In this document: positions 1-16,000 of the stretch, piece by piece | Position numbering within the stretch: the stretch's first letter is position 1 | How the letters are laid out: the number at the start of each line of letters is the position of its first letter | Assembly: GCA_964020155.1 (NCBI GenBank) | Contig: OZ026568.1 | Location: 4,428,820-4,492,819 of the forward strand | DNA length: 64,000 nucleotides | Source: Chondrilla cf. caribensis | Lineage: Eukaryota > Porifera > Demospongiae > Chondrillida > Chondrillidae | Direction of reading: 5' to 3' | Notes under the pieces: generated by a model | The model's database searches: none | What the model was told of the DNA's origin: nothing | What the model saw: the letters and a program-made list of their open reading frames with translations, nothing else | Translations under genes and position numbers: made by a program

Positions 1-81
1 ACACAGACAATATTCATACTCAGACTAACACTCCACACATATTATATTAGACAACTGTAGAAAACACAATCTGTCACTCAC

Positions 82-3125
<3,044 letters not shown>

Positions 3126-3250
3126 TACTGTGTTCCAATGTAAAAGAGTTTAAAGAAGCGGACAATATAGCTCTAGGCGGCCATCTGCAAAGTACCGAAA
3201 ATCAATCCCGTATAATACCGTACACTTAATTACCGAGAAGGGCGTGACGG

Positions 3251-3258
3251 TGACGTCA
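3251..3258. promoter_or_regulatory. Palindromic CRE (TGACGTCA) in CLINT1/Ki-67-like divergent promoter
   Basis: A perfect TGACGTCA lies in the 254-bp gap between the two start codons, with an inverted CCAAT box (ATTGG) about 20 bp further at 3279-3283. Both are common elements of bidirectional housekeeping promoters. Function is inferred. Confidence 0.55.
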
Positions 3259-3379
3259 TAGTTTTACCGTCAACACTGATTGGCTGATTCAAAACTAACT
3301 AAAATTCAAATTTGCGAAACTGCACGATTGTCAAACAAGAAAGAAGTCGATCTCGTTGTTCGCTACCGCTCTGCACGCC

Positions 3380-6300
3380 ATGGAAGGTTATGAAAGCACT
3401 CCTCCTTGTCAATATGTTGTGATTCGTCGAAATGGGAATGATGGTAGAAAAGTTAACCTTGATTATGTTTCAACTGCAATTTTTGGGAGGTAAGTAGGAA
3501 AACGATGTTTGGTTGATTTGTGTGAGAATATTGATACAGTATTATGCAAACTTACCTTTGATTATTCAACAGTGAGGTAGACTGTGATGTGCGGATTAGA
3601 CATGATTCTGTGCTGCCTCAACATGCGTCAGTCCAAGTGGATGAGAAAGGCCGAGTAAGTGTTATAATTTTGTGGATTACCACAAGCAGAATGTTTTACG
3701 CTATACATTTTTAACTGCAGGTATTCGCATCTTCCTTCAATTCCGAGAACCCCGCTTCCCTAAACGGTGAACCTATCAGCAAAGATGTGTACATCCGTAA
3801 CAATGATGTCATGAAGATTGGAGACAAATCCTTCAGGTTCGAATACCTCAGGACGGTCCTGTCGCCCATTAACCCCAACACATACCGTCAAGCTACACCC
3901 AAAGCAAAGAAAAATGCTGGTTTGATTCCGAAGAACCCCAAAACATCTTCACGGACTCCAGAAACCAAAAAGAGCCCCGCTGGTGTCACCACACCAAGAA
4001 GAAAAGAAGATTGCACCATGAGAAAGTCTTTACCAGCAACACCTGTTCCTGTGCCAGAGACCAGCATGGTCAAAGACAGTACTTCTTGTACCAGCAGCGA
4101 AGGTTGCCCAGGGACACCAACTATGAACAGTGGATCTGCTCAGCGTAGGACTCCACAAACTGCACCAGTCAAGTCAATGACAGGAAATAGAACACAAAGT
4201 AAGTATGATCATGTGCAGTAAAGATAGTGTACTCAGGAATAAAGTCAGCATGTATGTATAATACATTATCAGCAATTTATGTTGAGAGAAGAAGTCAATG
4301 GTCTCCCCTTCAGTCCACTCTTTCTTCGATCTTATATTTCATACATCTTTCAACTTTCCTCTTGGTTCAGTCATATCCTTGATTTTGAATCTTCCCTAGT
4401 ATCAGAAAAGTTGTTATAACAAACAGTTATTATGATATTTTTTACATAACTAATCCACTTTTGGTGGATATGTTATAGTCCACCTAGTGTAATTAGTCAT
4501 ATATTTTACTGTATCTATGATCTACTTGCTTCCTTTGCACTTGACTCAGGTTATAGACAGCGTAGAAGCATGCAAACTATGCCGGTATCTGGTGAAGAGA
4601 CCAACATATTGTCTCCAACTGTGAATTCTAAACCACAAGAGTGCATCTTGTGTTCTGCTACCCCTGAAGGTAAAAGTATTGCAAGCATCACTCGGACACC
4701 CCAATCTGCTCCTGCCAAGACAAAACCAAATAAGCCAACAGGTGAATACATAGTTGTTATTAAAGACAATTAGTTAATCTTTGTGATTATTTGACTGATT
4801 TTTTAATACAATTTATTTGTTTGTAATGTAGATTCTCAAAAACGTTTGAGTTGGGCTCCAATCCAAGCAGTACCAGTCGTTAAGCCACCTTCGAACAGGG
4901 GCTCAAAGAGACTCTCTTCCCCTAGTGTTGAGTCGTCGTCCACATTTATGCCACATTTCAAGTCTACACCGTATCCAAGTAGTACTGAGTGCAGAAACCC
5001 CACTCCCATGCCCACAAGTGTCGGAGACAGCTTCAGGTCTCGTCGCTCATCCTGCACTAGATCTGTCTCACTGCTGACATCGATCCAGGAGGAAAACCAC
5101 ACATCTTCCTCACCTTGTGATCACATTGCAACACCCAACAAGGCCCTGTTTCAGGACTCTATGAAAACAGCAAAAACAAAATCCAGCAAACGCAAAAGTG
5201 TAACATTCGGTCCTCAGCTTTCCCCAGAGTATTTTGACAAAAGGCTTCCTTCAAAGACACCAATAAAGAGGGGTAGTCTTCCTGGCTCTATGCAATGCTC
5301 GTTGGAGCCACAGTCATTTGGAATAGCTGCAGATTTACCGTTCAGTCTTGGTAAAGTTGAGGAAGAAAACTCTTCTTCTGATATAAGTGTCCAGGAAAAC
5401 ATATCCACTATGGCACAGTGCTCCAGTCCTCTTCCACCCAACATTTCCATGCCAAATTTGGGTGAAAGCAATGAAAGTAGCCTCAACCCTTCCCCTGGGA
5501 TCACCTCTTCTGATTTGGATTCGTCATACTGCAGCATCGGAGAATTGTCAACTTCCTGTTTCATAGGAGAAGCTTCCTTGGAAGATCTGGACACAAAGAG
5601 CCCTCTACCAACTCCTATTGAAAGGAAAGCAGTCAAAACAATGCCTACACCAGTAAGAAAGGACATTGAAAAACGACCTAATTTAAGGTCACTCAGGTCA
5701 CAAAGACATTGTTTGCCTACGCCTGTGCGTCGCGCTATTGAAGACAGGCCTTCTCTACGACGGTTGGTTAGGAAAATGGATACCCCACTGAGGAAACAGA
5801 TCAGATCTCAACCAAAACTACGCAAGACCAAGAAGAGCATGCCCACCCCACTGAGGAAGGACATCCAGAATCCCCCAGGGTTGCGCAAGACCAAGAAGAG
5901 CATGCCCACCCCACTGAGAAAGGAAATCCAGAATCCCCCTGAGTTGCACAAGACCAAGAAGAGCATGCCCACCCCACTGAGGAAGGACATCCAGAATCCT
6001 CCTAAGTTGCGCAAGACCAAGAAGAGCATGCCCACCCCACTGAGAAAGGACATCCAGAATCCTCCAGGGTTGCGCAAGACCAAGAAGAGCATGCCCACCC
6101 CACTAAGGAAGGACATCCAGAATCCCCCAGGGTTGCGCAAGACCAAGAAGAGCATGCCCACCCCACTGAAGAAGGACATCCAGAATCCCCCTGAGTTGCG
6201 CAAGACCAAGAAGAGCATGCCCACCCCACTGAAGAAGGACATCCAGAATCCCCCAGGGTTGCGCAAGACCAAGAAGAGCATGCCCACCCCACTGAAGAAG

Positions 6301-7539
6301 GACATCCAGAATCCCCCAGGGTTGCGCAAGACCAAGAAGAGCATGCCCACCCCACTGAAGAAGGACATCCAGAATCCTCCTGAGTTGCGCAAGACCAAGA
6401 AGAGCTTACCCACCCCACTGAAGAAGGACATCCAGAATCCCCCAGGGTTGCGCAAGACCAAGAAGAGCATGCCCACCCCACTGAAGAAGGACATCCAGAA
6501 TCCTCCTGAGTTGCGCAAGACCAAGAAGAGCTTACCCACCCCACTGAAGAAGGACATCCAGAATCCTCCTGCCCTGAGGAAGTCCACTCATTGCCTAAAT
6601 CGTAAAAGAGAATATGATGACAATGTCGTTGATGATGAGGTTTGTTATACTTCTGCTGCCAAGAGGCGAAGACTTGCTCCTGTCCGTAGAAATAATCGTA
6701 CTCAAAATGACTGTTATGAATTCGATGGACTACCAGAGCTATTTAGAACACCTCAACCACCTGTGAAGGTCTTTGATCGATCCATCTTCTTGAGTCCTAT
6801 CAATTGTTCTAATAAGGTGCAGTTTCTATCTCCTGTTGCTAAAACTGCAAAGAAACAGTTGCCAAGGGAACAGTCCATACCCTCGAAGCCCATCATCAAA
6901 TTTGCTTCAGTCCCAATATCGGATGAATTTGTTTTCACCTCCAGCAATCTTCAACAAACCAGACGTAATACAAAGAAAAATACGAAGAAATCTGCTCCAA
7001 AAACTAAAGATTTGAATGACAAGCCAGCACCTTGCAAAAGGACAAGATCTTCTGTGAAAGCTGCAAATTCGGACAAAGTTTCTTCAGCTCCAAACACTAG
7101 ATCTAGAACAAAGAGAGAAGTCTCAGAAGAAGTCACTGTACCAATGGCAAAACGCAAACAAACACAGAAATCATCTGTAGACAACAGCAGCACTTCAGAA
7201 ACTGCAGTAATGAGCACCAGGAGAACACGTAGCCAAAGAAAACAGGAAATTCCAAACGTTGGCGAAACACGACAATTGAGATCCTCGCAAAGCCAGAGTA
7301 CCTCAGAAATGCAACCATCAAACACAAGAAGATCCACTCGATCCAACCCTTCACTTGTAGAGCCTGAACAGACCATCGTAAGGAGCGGCAAGAAAAGAAG
7401 CAGTACTCTCAAGTCTGAGGTGACACCCCCTGAAGTTGAGCCAATGGCGAAGAGGACGCGGAGTTCAAGGAAATGTACAGAAGAGACTGTAGAACCAAAA
7501 CCAGTTGTTAGGAGATCAGCCAGATTAGCTAAGAAGTAA
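3380..7539 (+). CDS. MKI67: Ki-67/RepoMan-like FHA and PP1-binding chromosomal protein
   Basis: Exons 3380-3489, 3573-3654, 3721-4198, 4550-4741 and 4832-7539 give 1189 residues. The N-terminus (about residues 12-95) is an FHA domain; the order of YVVIRRNGNDG, FGSEVDCDVRIRHDSVLPQH and SFNSENPASLNG follows Ki-67. KSVTF (nt 5194-5208, about residues 409-413) is an RVxF PP1 docking site, followed by LSPEYFDKRLPSKTPIKRG, matching the Ki-67/RepoMan phosphatase-binding segment. Then come three diverged and twelve near-identical 21-residue repeats (KTKKSMPTPLKKDIQNPP type, each with a TP site), and a basic tail ending RRSARLAKK. In vertebrates Ki-67 coats mitotic chromosomes and recruits PP1. The start ATG has a good context (gccATGG). 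Orthology to Ki-67 versus RepoMan is unresolved; the FHA domain favours Ki-67. Confidence 0.9.
5824..6579. repeat. 63-bp exonic tandem repeat, twelve units, in Ki-67-like gene
   Basis: Twelve 63-bp units encode 21 residues each, with only a few variable positions (R/K, G/E/K before L, M/L). Three older units lie just upstream from about 5641. The high identity implies recent expansion or ongoing homogenisation. The antisense frames are also open, as expected of a stop-free periodic sequence. Confidence 0.97.
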
Positions 7540-7839
7540 CTCTATCCCATTCAGTAGTCTAACCCATGTGGACGTTTTTATTTGTCTTGTAACTTTATAG
7601 CTTAGTATATTATAGTAACTTATATCATGCTTTATTTTATTAATGTTCTATCATATTATAGCTGTACTGTGGCTATCTTTGGGGGAAAGTGATTATTAAC
7701 CAGAATGACAGACATATGCACGTACATAAAACTCAATTGTTCACAATTTTTCTGTAGAATGCATCACTTACAACCACCATAACCTCATATAAATATAATT
7801 ATTTACAATAAAATATAATAAATGATGACATCTGCTGCA

Positions 7840-8339
7840 TTATTTGGGAAGTGGTTGATTATCCTCTTGGAGAGGATGTAGAGTTTGCTGCAGTCTCTGC
7901 TGGAACCTCTTTTCAGTAAGTTCTATTGAAAAGGTGTATTTAAATAATTTATCCGCCGATATGTCATCAGAGAACTTTGATAAGAAACGGCCACAATCTT
8001 CCAACCCGTCTAATTCGAGAATTTTGCTCTTGTGCATTCTCAGCAAACCTGTGGTACAATACATACCAGTACATTAGTTAACACAAGTATGTTGTAGAGT
8101 AAACATGATGTTGCAATACGCTGCATGCATTATGCAAGATGTCCAGTATGTATTGTGCAATTCTTACCCAAGGCCACTCTGAACAGGAAGGACTCCCCAT
8201 CACGGCAGAACATATCCCACACTCTACAAGCTACATCCAACGGTAGGCACTTGGTATACAGTGTGATGATCCTGAACAATGGGTGAAGTTTAGTTAGCAC
8301 ACACACACACACAGTTACATTCTCTACACACACACACAG

Positions 8340-8392
<53 letters not shown>

Positions 8393-9553
8393 CACCATTC
8401 CATCAGATAATAATGTGGTAAAAGGTCAAGTATCTCAAAATGAGCATAAACACTTTTAACTTCTTCTTTGAAGTAATGATTGAAAACATCAAAATAAGGT
8501 TGCATCTGTATAAGAACAGTGTATATACATATTATGCATACAGTACACACAGAGTGAGCTGGACCTACCAAGTCTCTATCGATTCTAAAGAACACACTGT
8601 AACATGGCTGAGCCAGCAGGTTACATAGACACACAAAAGCTTCAGAAGAGTCCATGTTGAGTAGGAGGACAGCAGCCAGAAATGACATTCCTTGTACCTT
8701 ATTTGGAGAGGGAGGACAGAATAGCCAACGAATACAACAAAAACTTGGATCACTGTTATTCCACGGTAGTGATGTCCGGTACAAGCCATGGGTCTTCACA
8801 CACACAGGGTGCTGAACAAATAATCGTACATAATTCACGCACCAAAGCATCCTGACTGACACTTCATAATAGAACAGTGTGTCCCCAGGCATGACCATCA
8901 CAAGGCCAACTGTCCCCATCACACCGATGTGGTCAGCAAACCACTAATGCTTCTCAAGAACCCAGAGCTATTCACATTGAAGTGTTCTTGTCAATTGCAG
9001 TTGTTGACAGCTTTAACCACTACTTTCAACATAACATCATTTCCCTTATTCAGGCAGTTCAGACATTAAAGCCAGTAATGGCTATGTCCCCATTGGACCT
9101 ACCCCCCACCCCCCCAAACAAGGAGTCATGGTATCACAAGAGTATTTCGTCAACATGGCCACCAAACCAGAGAGGAGACAACAGGCTAACCAAACAGGAC
9201 AAGACACACATGTACTGCACATTCATACGTACTTACATACATACAACTCACATAGCCAACGTCCGGTCTATAGCAAGCATAGGCTCCCAACACATCATGC
9301 AGCTGGTGGTGCATCAAGCAGCCCTGGGGGGAGGGGCAGAGGAGATCACGTCAAAGGCATCAGAGAAGTGGGATGTGGAGGGATGGGAACAGTTACCCAC
9401 CTTCTGAAAGAACCCCAGAGTGGGAAAGGTCCTCAAAATGTCCAATTGAATAGCCTGCACACTAGCTGGAAGCAGTAAAATAGCCATTTATTGGTAATTC
9501 TTAGTTTCAACTTCTACTCAATAAAGTATGAGTAGCAATAAACAATACGTTCT

Positions 9554-9632
<79 letters not shown>

Positions 9633-10620
9633 AGTGCGGTACTCAACCTATCCACTCACCAGTGTCCTCGGTATAGCCACCCTTCAGTTTCTGGTGGCAC
9701 TGTTCAACGTACTTCCCGAACATATCTAATGTTCACCACACACAGAAATCATTGAGATACACACAAACCACTGCACATTCAAGCACACACGCACAATACC
9801 ATAACCCCCCCCCTCCCAGGTACTCACCATGTGACACAGTTTGCTTATTTCCAATAGCTTTCATCCACACTTGGCCTCTGATACTAGGGGGAAGTCCCTT
9901 CTCCCAAAGCCTTCTCACTTCCTTACTTGTATGCCTGAAGACATTCAAATATAAATATATAACTCCAACAGGAACGGCCAGATAAGAGCACCCCCCCCCC
10001 CCCCACACACACACATGCGTGCACACCCAACCACTCTTCCACCACACTCACTTTTTCTCCCAGTTAGGGAGAATATCCTCTTTCCACGACAACTGGTGGT
10101 CGGCTACAGCATCCTCCTTTTCCCATTTCTTCTTTTCAACTTGAAATTCTTTTCTCTCTGTTGTCCAGAGAAGTAAACAACATTAATATTACAATCTCAC
10201 ACAGTAGACAGTGGATGTGCGTCTACAGGCAATCAACTCACACACCCCAGTCATCACCACAGCTACACATGACCTTGCCAACAATATGAACAGGCTAACC
10301 CACACCTCACCTGCTTTTTCCACTTTCTTCAGCATTTTCTCCACTTCTTTCCTGTGTTTCTTTTCTTCCTTTTTGTTCTTTGGTGGTAGGTTACTGCAGC
10401 AATGACATGGCAGGGACACATCACCTCTCAAGGTGTACATTTCACACTCAAGTAGCAAGGCGGCTCACTCAGGTCTGTCCAGGTAGTGATCCTCCAGTCT
10501 TTTGAGGGTTATGTGACGATGTTTGGTAACAAGAGGAGAATTATGCCCACTTTTTCTGATGATAGAAATATAGCAGATGAATTGAAAAAGTTTGAACATG
10601 TACAAAAATATGAGCGTACA

Positions 10621-10685
<65 letters not shown>

Positions 10686-11201
10686 GACGTACTTTCCCTT
10701 CTTTAGCTGCAAAATAGACCCTTTGCGTTTAGATGATGGGTTCTCATTCAAAGTTGGTGGCAATGAGAGGGACCTTCCAAGAGCATCTTTATGGGGGTTC
10801 GTGGACATTGGCGTGGAGGGCGAGCTCGCAGTGGACTTGGAGACACATCCACCGTCAGTGCGTTCGACCTGGGTGGCATTGGACCTATCATCTTGAGAGC
10901 TACAACCTGTGCTCACTCCGGGGGAAGAGGCAACTACACTATCTGAGACACTCTGAGTTGGTGGCTGCTCAGCAGACGTTTCTACAGGAGGTTCTCCGTT
11001 TGAGACAAACCGTTCGTGATCCAATTCATTGGAAGACATAGAAAGATTCTCTTCCAATGTTTCCTGCACTGCTTTAACTCCAGGGCTGGAAGAGCGACTA
11101 TTATTGAAACTTTCTTGTGGTTCCGTTGTCTCTGATGTATCACCTCCTTGGTCGGAGCTTTGTTCGCTCACCACCAGCTGTTCGGCCATTGGACGAGCCA
11201 C
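7840..11201 (-). CDS. TBC1D14: TBC1D12/TBC1D14-like Rab GTPase-activating protein
   Basis: Twelve exons: 10693-11201, 10469-10555, 10311-10393, 10052-10157, 9828-9934, 9660-9725, 9401-9465, 9252-9323, 8569-8697, 8396-8505, 8168-8271, 7840-8048; the codon phases agree throughout. A Ser-rich disordered N-terminus (about 170 residues) precedes a basic coiled coil ([19 protein letters not shown]) and the TBC domain. TBC signatures include [17 protein letters not shown] (arginine finger region IRGQVW), the [13 protein letters not shown] glutamine finger region, and [17 protein letters not shown]. Sequence order matches TBC1D12/14, regulators of Rab11-related recycling and autophagy traffic. Three introns carry (TG)n directly after the donor. 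Head to head with the PEBP gene (256 bp). Confidence 0.92.
8299..8386. repeat. (CA)n microsatellite in TBC gene intron 10
   Basis: CA tracts at 8299-8313 and 8341-8386. They are TG in the sense strand, starting about 9 nt after the 5' splice site at 8395. Confidence 0.95.
9559..9631. repeat. (CA)n microsatellite in TBC gene intron 6
   Basis: A pure CA tract, TG in the sense strand, about 28 nt after the donor at 9659. Confidence 0.97.
10621..10682. repeat. (CA)n microsatellite in TBC gene intron 1
   Basis: A pure CA tract, TG in the sense strand, about 10 nt after the donor at 10692. Confidence 0.97.
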
Positions 11202-11457
11202 AATAAACTAAGCTTACCAAGACTAAGTGAGAATGCCGTAATATTCTTTAAACTGTTGAGAACGGTGTTGGAGAGAGGACAGCCACGACTCGCTTCGAGA
11301 ACAACGTCTGTGGAACAACTCGGCTAGGTCGAGCGAACTATCGGTGCCATTATGGTGCGCACCTTAGAGGGACTAATTCCCCCTGGGGGCGTGGTCAGAG
11401 TATGTATCGTGCGAGTCGGTCCGCGGAGATCGCGAGCGAACGAGAGAGATCGGCCAA

Positions 11458-12780
11458 ATGAAGGCCTCGAGTTCTTCGGGCGCTAACACGCCCCCAGGTT
11501 TTCACCGTCAGAGAAAGTATCAGATACTTTTCATCATATTAAGCCTTGCTTTAGTCATCGGCTCTATTTTCATTTGGTACAAGTATTTTTATCCCCAAGA
11601 CTCGTCGCATCGAACTGAGTCAGTAGACAAGGAAAAACAATCCGTAAATCACGACGACAAGAATCCGGACAGACGGAAGAGGTCATTCACATCACGTGAT
11701 CAAGAGAAAATGGCGCAAGAAGCTTTCCAAAAAGAAGGAGTTGTACCAGATGTAATAGATGTAGCTCCTAAAATAAAAGCTGAAGTGAGATTTAAAGTGT
11801 ATTGTTATGACTAATTGTGTCCATTAATCATGACATGAAAAGCTTGAACTATCTGTTGATGTTTTACCTTGTGACTGTTCTAGATCCAAAATCAGCTAAG
11901 GGTGGTCATTATAGATTGTCAATCACATTATGGTCATAAATTAATTACTGCTATCAAATTGGATTACAATGTGCAAATGTGATGTAGAATCATGTACTTA
12001 CCTGTAACTGATTCCTCTGTTGGCCCCAGGCATATGGACTTGCTATTTATTTGATGTTATTTGCTTTATGTATCACAAGTCTCCACTCCTTAATCAGGTA
12101 AAGTACCCGTCTGGTGTAGTGGCTGATTTGGGCAACAAACTAACACCGAGACAGGTCAAAGACCCTCCAGTAGTGTCATGGCCGGCTGAAGAGGATAAGT
12201 ATTATACTCTGATCATGACTGGTAAGCAGTGGGCCTCAGTCTACATGCTGCCTGTGGTGAATCTGTTGTACTCCTTATCTTCAGTACTGTGTTCTTAGCT
12301 GTTTTGTGTTGTCTCACAGCTCCTAGCAGGGAGAGCTATCAAATGTGTGGTGTTGTAAATGGCAAAGTACATTCTGTACCCCTCCACTGCAGTCTGCACT
12401 GTTTGTGGTTGTTTACATTAGACCCAGATGCTCCTAGCAGAGCTGACCCAAAGTACAGAGAGTGGCATCACTGGCTGGTTGGAAACATTCCTGGTAGCGA
12501 TGTTTCAAAGGGAGATGTACTGTCTGCTTATGTTGGAGCCGGTCCACCCCAGGGTACTGGGTACCATCGTTACATCTTCCTCGTTTACGAACAACCTGGT
12601 GGGAGGATCAACTTTGACGAGCCAAGACTGCCCAACACATCCCAGAAAGGGAGGCCCAACTTCAAAGCCAGGGATTTTGCAGCCAAGTACAAACTTGGAG
12701 ATCCTTTGGCTGGAAACTTTTTCCAAGCTGAATGGGATGACTATGTCCCAGAACTGTACAAGCAGCTGTCTGGCAACTAG
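11458..12780 (+). CDS. Phosphatidylethanolamine-binding protein with N-terminal membrane anchor
   Basis: Exons 11458-11796, 12098-12221 and 12422-12780 give 273 residues. The C-terminal 185 residues are a full PEBP/RKIP fold: [61 protein letters not shown] and YQ-like [17 protein letters not shown]. Ligand-pocket residues (DPDAPSR, GTGxHRY) are kept. Unlike the usual cytosolic ~190-residue PEBP1, the first about 45 residues hold one hydrophobic segment ([19 protein letters not shown]) after a short basic stretch, predicting a type II membrane protein or uncleaved signal anchor. Exon 1 ends at AAA before GTGTAT, a weak donor, so that junction is slightly uncertain. An AATAAA lies at 12948. Confidence 0.88.
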
Positions 12781-12947
12781 GACTGCAGCACAGGGTTACT
12801 TGGCTGTCCACTTTAAATTTGTACTACTTGTGATGAGTGCACATACACAACTCGCAGGATTAAGTTTTGTATTTGAATTAATTATGCAAGAATCAAGGAT
12901 ACACCCATAACAGTTCAGGTCAATGATTGTTTTATTGTTATCACTCA

Positions 12948-12953
12948 AATAAA
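12948..12953 (+). terminator. Polyadenylation signal AATAAA for PEBP gene
   Basis: AATAAA about 170 bp after the PEBP stop codon and just before the convergent TTF2 3' end. Confidence 0.5.
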
Positions 12954-13014
12954 ATAAACAGTTCAGCATTCAAACACAAAATAAGACTGAAACGGATGTT
13001 TCTTTATCGACCGT

Positions 13015-16000
13015 TCACATAACTTGGAAGAGTGCCTTCAGGTCTTCCAGAGACAGTTTATTGGAGCTCCTCACACCAGCACTGCAGACACCACAATACA
13101 CCACAACACTTCCCCACTGCACACAGCACACACCATAACACTTCCCCACTGCACACAGCATACACCACAACACTTCCCCACTGCACACAGCATACACCAC
13201 AACACTTCCCCACTGCACACAGCATACACCACAACACTTCCCCACTGCACACAGCATACACCACAACACTTCCCCACTGCACACAGCATACACCACAATA
13301 CTTCCCCACTGCACACAGCATACACCACAACACTTCCCCACTGCACACAGCATACACCACAACACTTCCCCACTGCACACACACATCAGATGCTTTGAGG
13401 CAGACTCACCCTGAAAGGACATTCCCAGCCATCTCCTTCTTGCTATCCTGTAACGCAACAATTCTTTCTTCTATAGTATTAGCACAAAAGAACCTGGAGG
13501 ACAAATCATTCTACCATGAACATGTGCATGCACTTGTCACAATATAGGAATGGTCCAGTCATGCCGACCTGTGAACATGGACTTCCTTTGTCTGCCCGAC
13601 CCTGTGCACTCGGTCACATGCCTGCATCTCATTGAACGGATTCCTGTCACAAGCAAGAATATAAACTAAACCGCTCACAAACACACGTACATATGATGCC
13701 TACCAATGAAGGTCCATAATAAATATGTGGTTCCCACCAATCAAATTGAGTCCCACACCTCCAGCCAAGAGAGAGACAGTCAAAACCTACAAGAGCACAA
13801 GAAGAGCAGTCACTGGAGTGTTTGTGGGTGAGGGAGAACTGCTTTAGGGTGTTGGGTGTGTGTGTGTGTGCCTTGGGCAATCACAAGTTGCTACCATTAA
13901 CTGTAGAAGCCATGGTAGTGCTCATCTTGGCACATTTTGTGCATCTCAATTTTCCTGAGAAACTGAGGGGACAGCTGCACGGACCATGGACCATGGTGAC
14001 ACACTGGTGACCTCACTCGAGTAAAACTCCCTTGAAATCAACTACCTCGTGGATCATTGTGGACATCCACTGTAAGATAACTGATGAGGGTGTACGGCAT
14101 GGGAGGTTGGGAGTATTCGCTGATCATTGAGACTCACACCACAATCCACACATCACATCCACAGCCCAACACTTCTACCCACTTCAGGAGATTTAGCTGC
14201 CGAGTTGAAGGTATCCACAAGGCGCTGCCTTTCATGAGGAGATACTCTATAGTTGGTGAACAGATTGTAGCAAGTGATGAACAGACAGCACATGACCATG
14301 GCATCCACCCACTGTCCATCGATTCTGTTGTAAGATATTCCATATTCCATCAGATTAAGCTCAATTATGTCAATCATTGAGGTCCACTGGCTGAATACAA
14401 CACTGCATAGTAGATACCAACCATGATACAACACTGGATGGCAGATACCAACCATGATACAACACTGGATGGTGGAATAAGATGAACAAACCATTTATCA
14501 TTTGGAGCAGTTTTCTTGACTTTGACTATCTCTTTCATAAGAGCATTGATCTGTCAATGAAGGTGGAGGAGGGGACACGGTAGCAATATCATGTGCTAGC
14601 CTGAAACACCATGACCAACTTACCCTTGTACTATGAAATAGGACATCAAATGTTGGAGGAAGCTTCAGCTCCTTCTTGGCTCCCAGACCACACAACTGCT
14701 CTTCTGTACTTCCGAGTCCACCTCCAAGGGAGAGGGTTTTGAGATGTTGACTGAGAGAATCAGTGTCTTCTTCAACCTCCTCAGCATCATGTCCTCTTGT
14801 CTTGGACACCAGGAGGTTAGGGTGCACACACGACTGGCGAATCCTACATGTGTACAACGACTGCAGGAGTGAATGTGTACAACGACTGCAGGAGTGAATG
14901 TGTACAACGACTGCAGGGGTGAATGCGTACGACTGCAGGAGTGAATGTGAACAACGACTGCAGGAGTGAATGTGAACAACGACTGCAGGAGTGAATGTGT
15001 ACAACGACTGCAGGAGTGAATGTGAACAACGACTGCAGGAGTGAATGTGTACAACGACTGTAGGAGTGAATGTGTACAACGACTGCAGGAGTGAGTGTGT
15101 ACAACGACTGCAGGAGTGAATGTGAACAACGACTGCAGGAGTGAATGTGTACAACGACTGCAGGAGTGAATGTGTACAACGACTGCAGGAGTGAATGCGT
15201 ACGACTGCAGGAGTGAATGTGTACAATGACTGCAGGAGTGAATGTGTACAACGACTGCAGGAGTGAATGTGAACAACGACCGCAGGAGTGAATGTGAACA
15301 ACGACCGCAAGGAGTGAATGTGTACAACGACTGCAGGAGTGAATGTGTACAACGACTGGAGGAGTGAATGTGAACAACGACCGCAAGGAGTGAATGTGTA
15401 CAACGACTGCAGGAGTGAATGTGCCAGAAACATGTGCACAAGTACACCACTCCCCACACTCCTCCCAACACAAAGGTTACATCGCCATGACAACACTGAA
15501 CCTCAATAGTAGAGAGAGGATGAACGAGTACCCCGAGGACAGATCGGGATCAGCAGTGGAGATAATTCCTAAACTGAAGACAACTTCAGACATGCTCCGA
15601 ACAAGATCAGACACTTCTTTAGGCTTCTCTGGCTCTGCAGTGCTCTCTCCTTGCTTCTTGTTCAGCCACTTCTGAAAGGTTATCCTGTGTAAGAGCACCC
15701 ATGAAGCAAGCACCATTGAGTTCACAGGTGTGTATACACCCCACAGCAGGCACCATTGAGTTCACAGGTGTGCATACACCCCACAGCAAGCACCATTGAG
15801 GACACATGTGTGTATACACCCACAGCAAGCACCATTGAGGACACAGGTGTGCATACACCCCACAGCAGGCACCATTGAGTTCACAGGTGTGCATACACCC
15901 CACAGCAAGCACCATTGAGGACACATGTGTGTATACACCCACAGCAAGCACCATTGAGGACACAGGTGTGCATACACCCCACAGCAGGCACCATTGAGTT

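Noticed and set aside
5808..6587. 259-codon antisense open frame across the Ki-67-like repeats
   Set aside because: It exists only because the 63-bp unit is stop-free in that frame; no start context, splice structure or family match.
8701..8960. Hydrophobic minus-strand frame ([14 protein letters not shown]) as a TBC exon
   Set aside because: The TBC domain is continuous without it: exon 9252-9323 ends YRPDVGY and exon 8569-8697 begins VQGMSF in phase.
13032..13547. Long His/Thr- and Cys/Val-rich open frames on both strands
   Set aside because: Shadow frames of the 32-bp minisatellite in the last TTF2 intron.
14498..15496. Open frames of 200-330 codons on the minus strand rich in HSLLQSLYTFTP
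   Set aside because: Products of the 25-bp intronic repeat (period 75 bp); the only genuine coding part is TTF2 exon 17 at 14624-14843.
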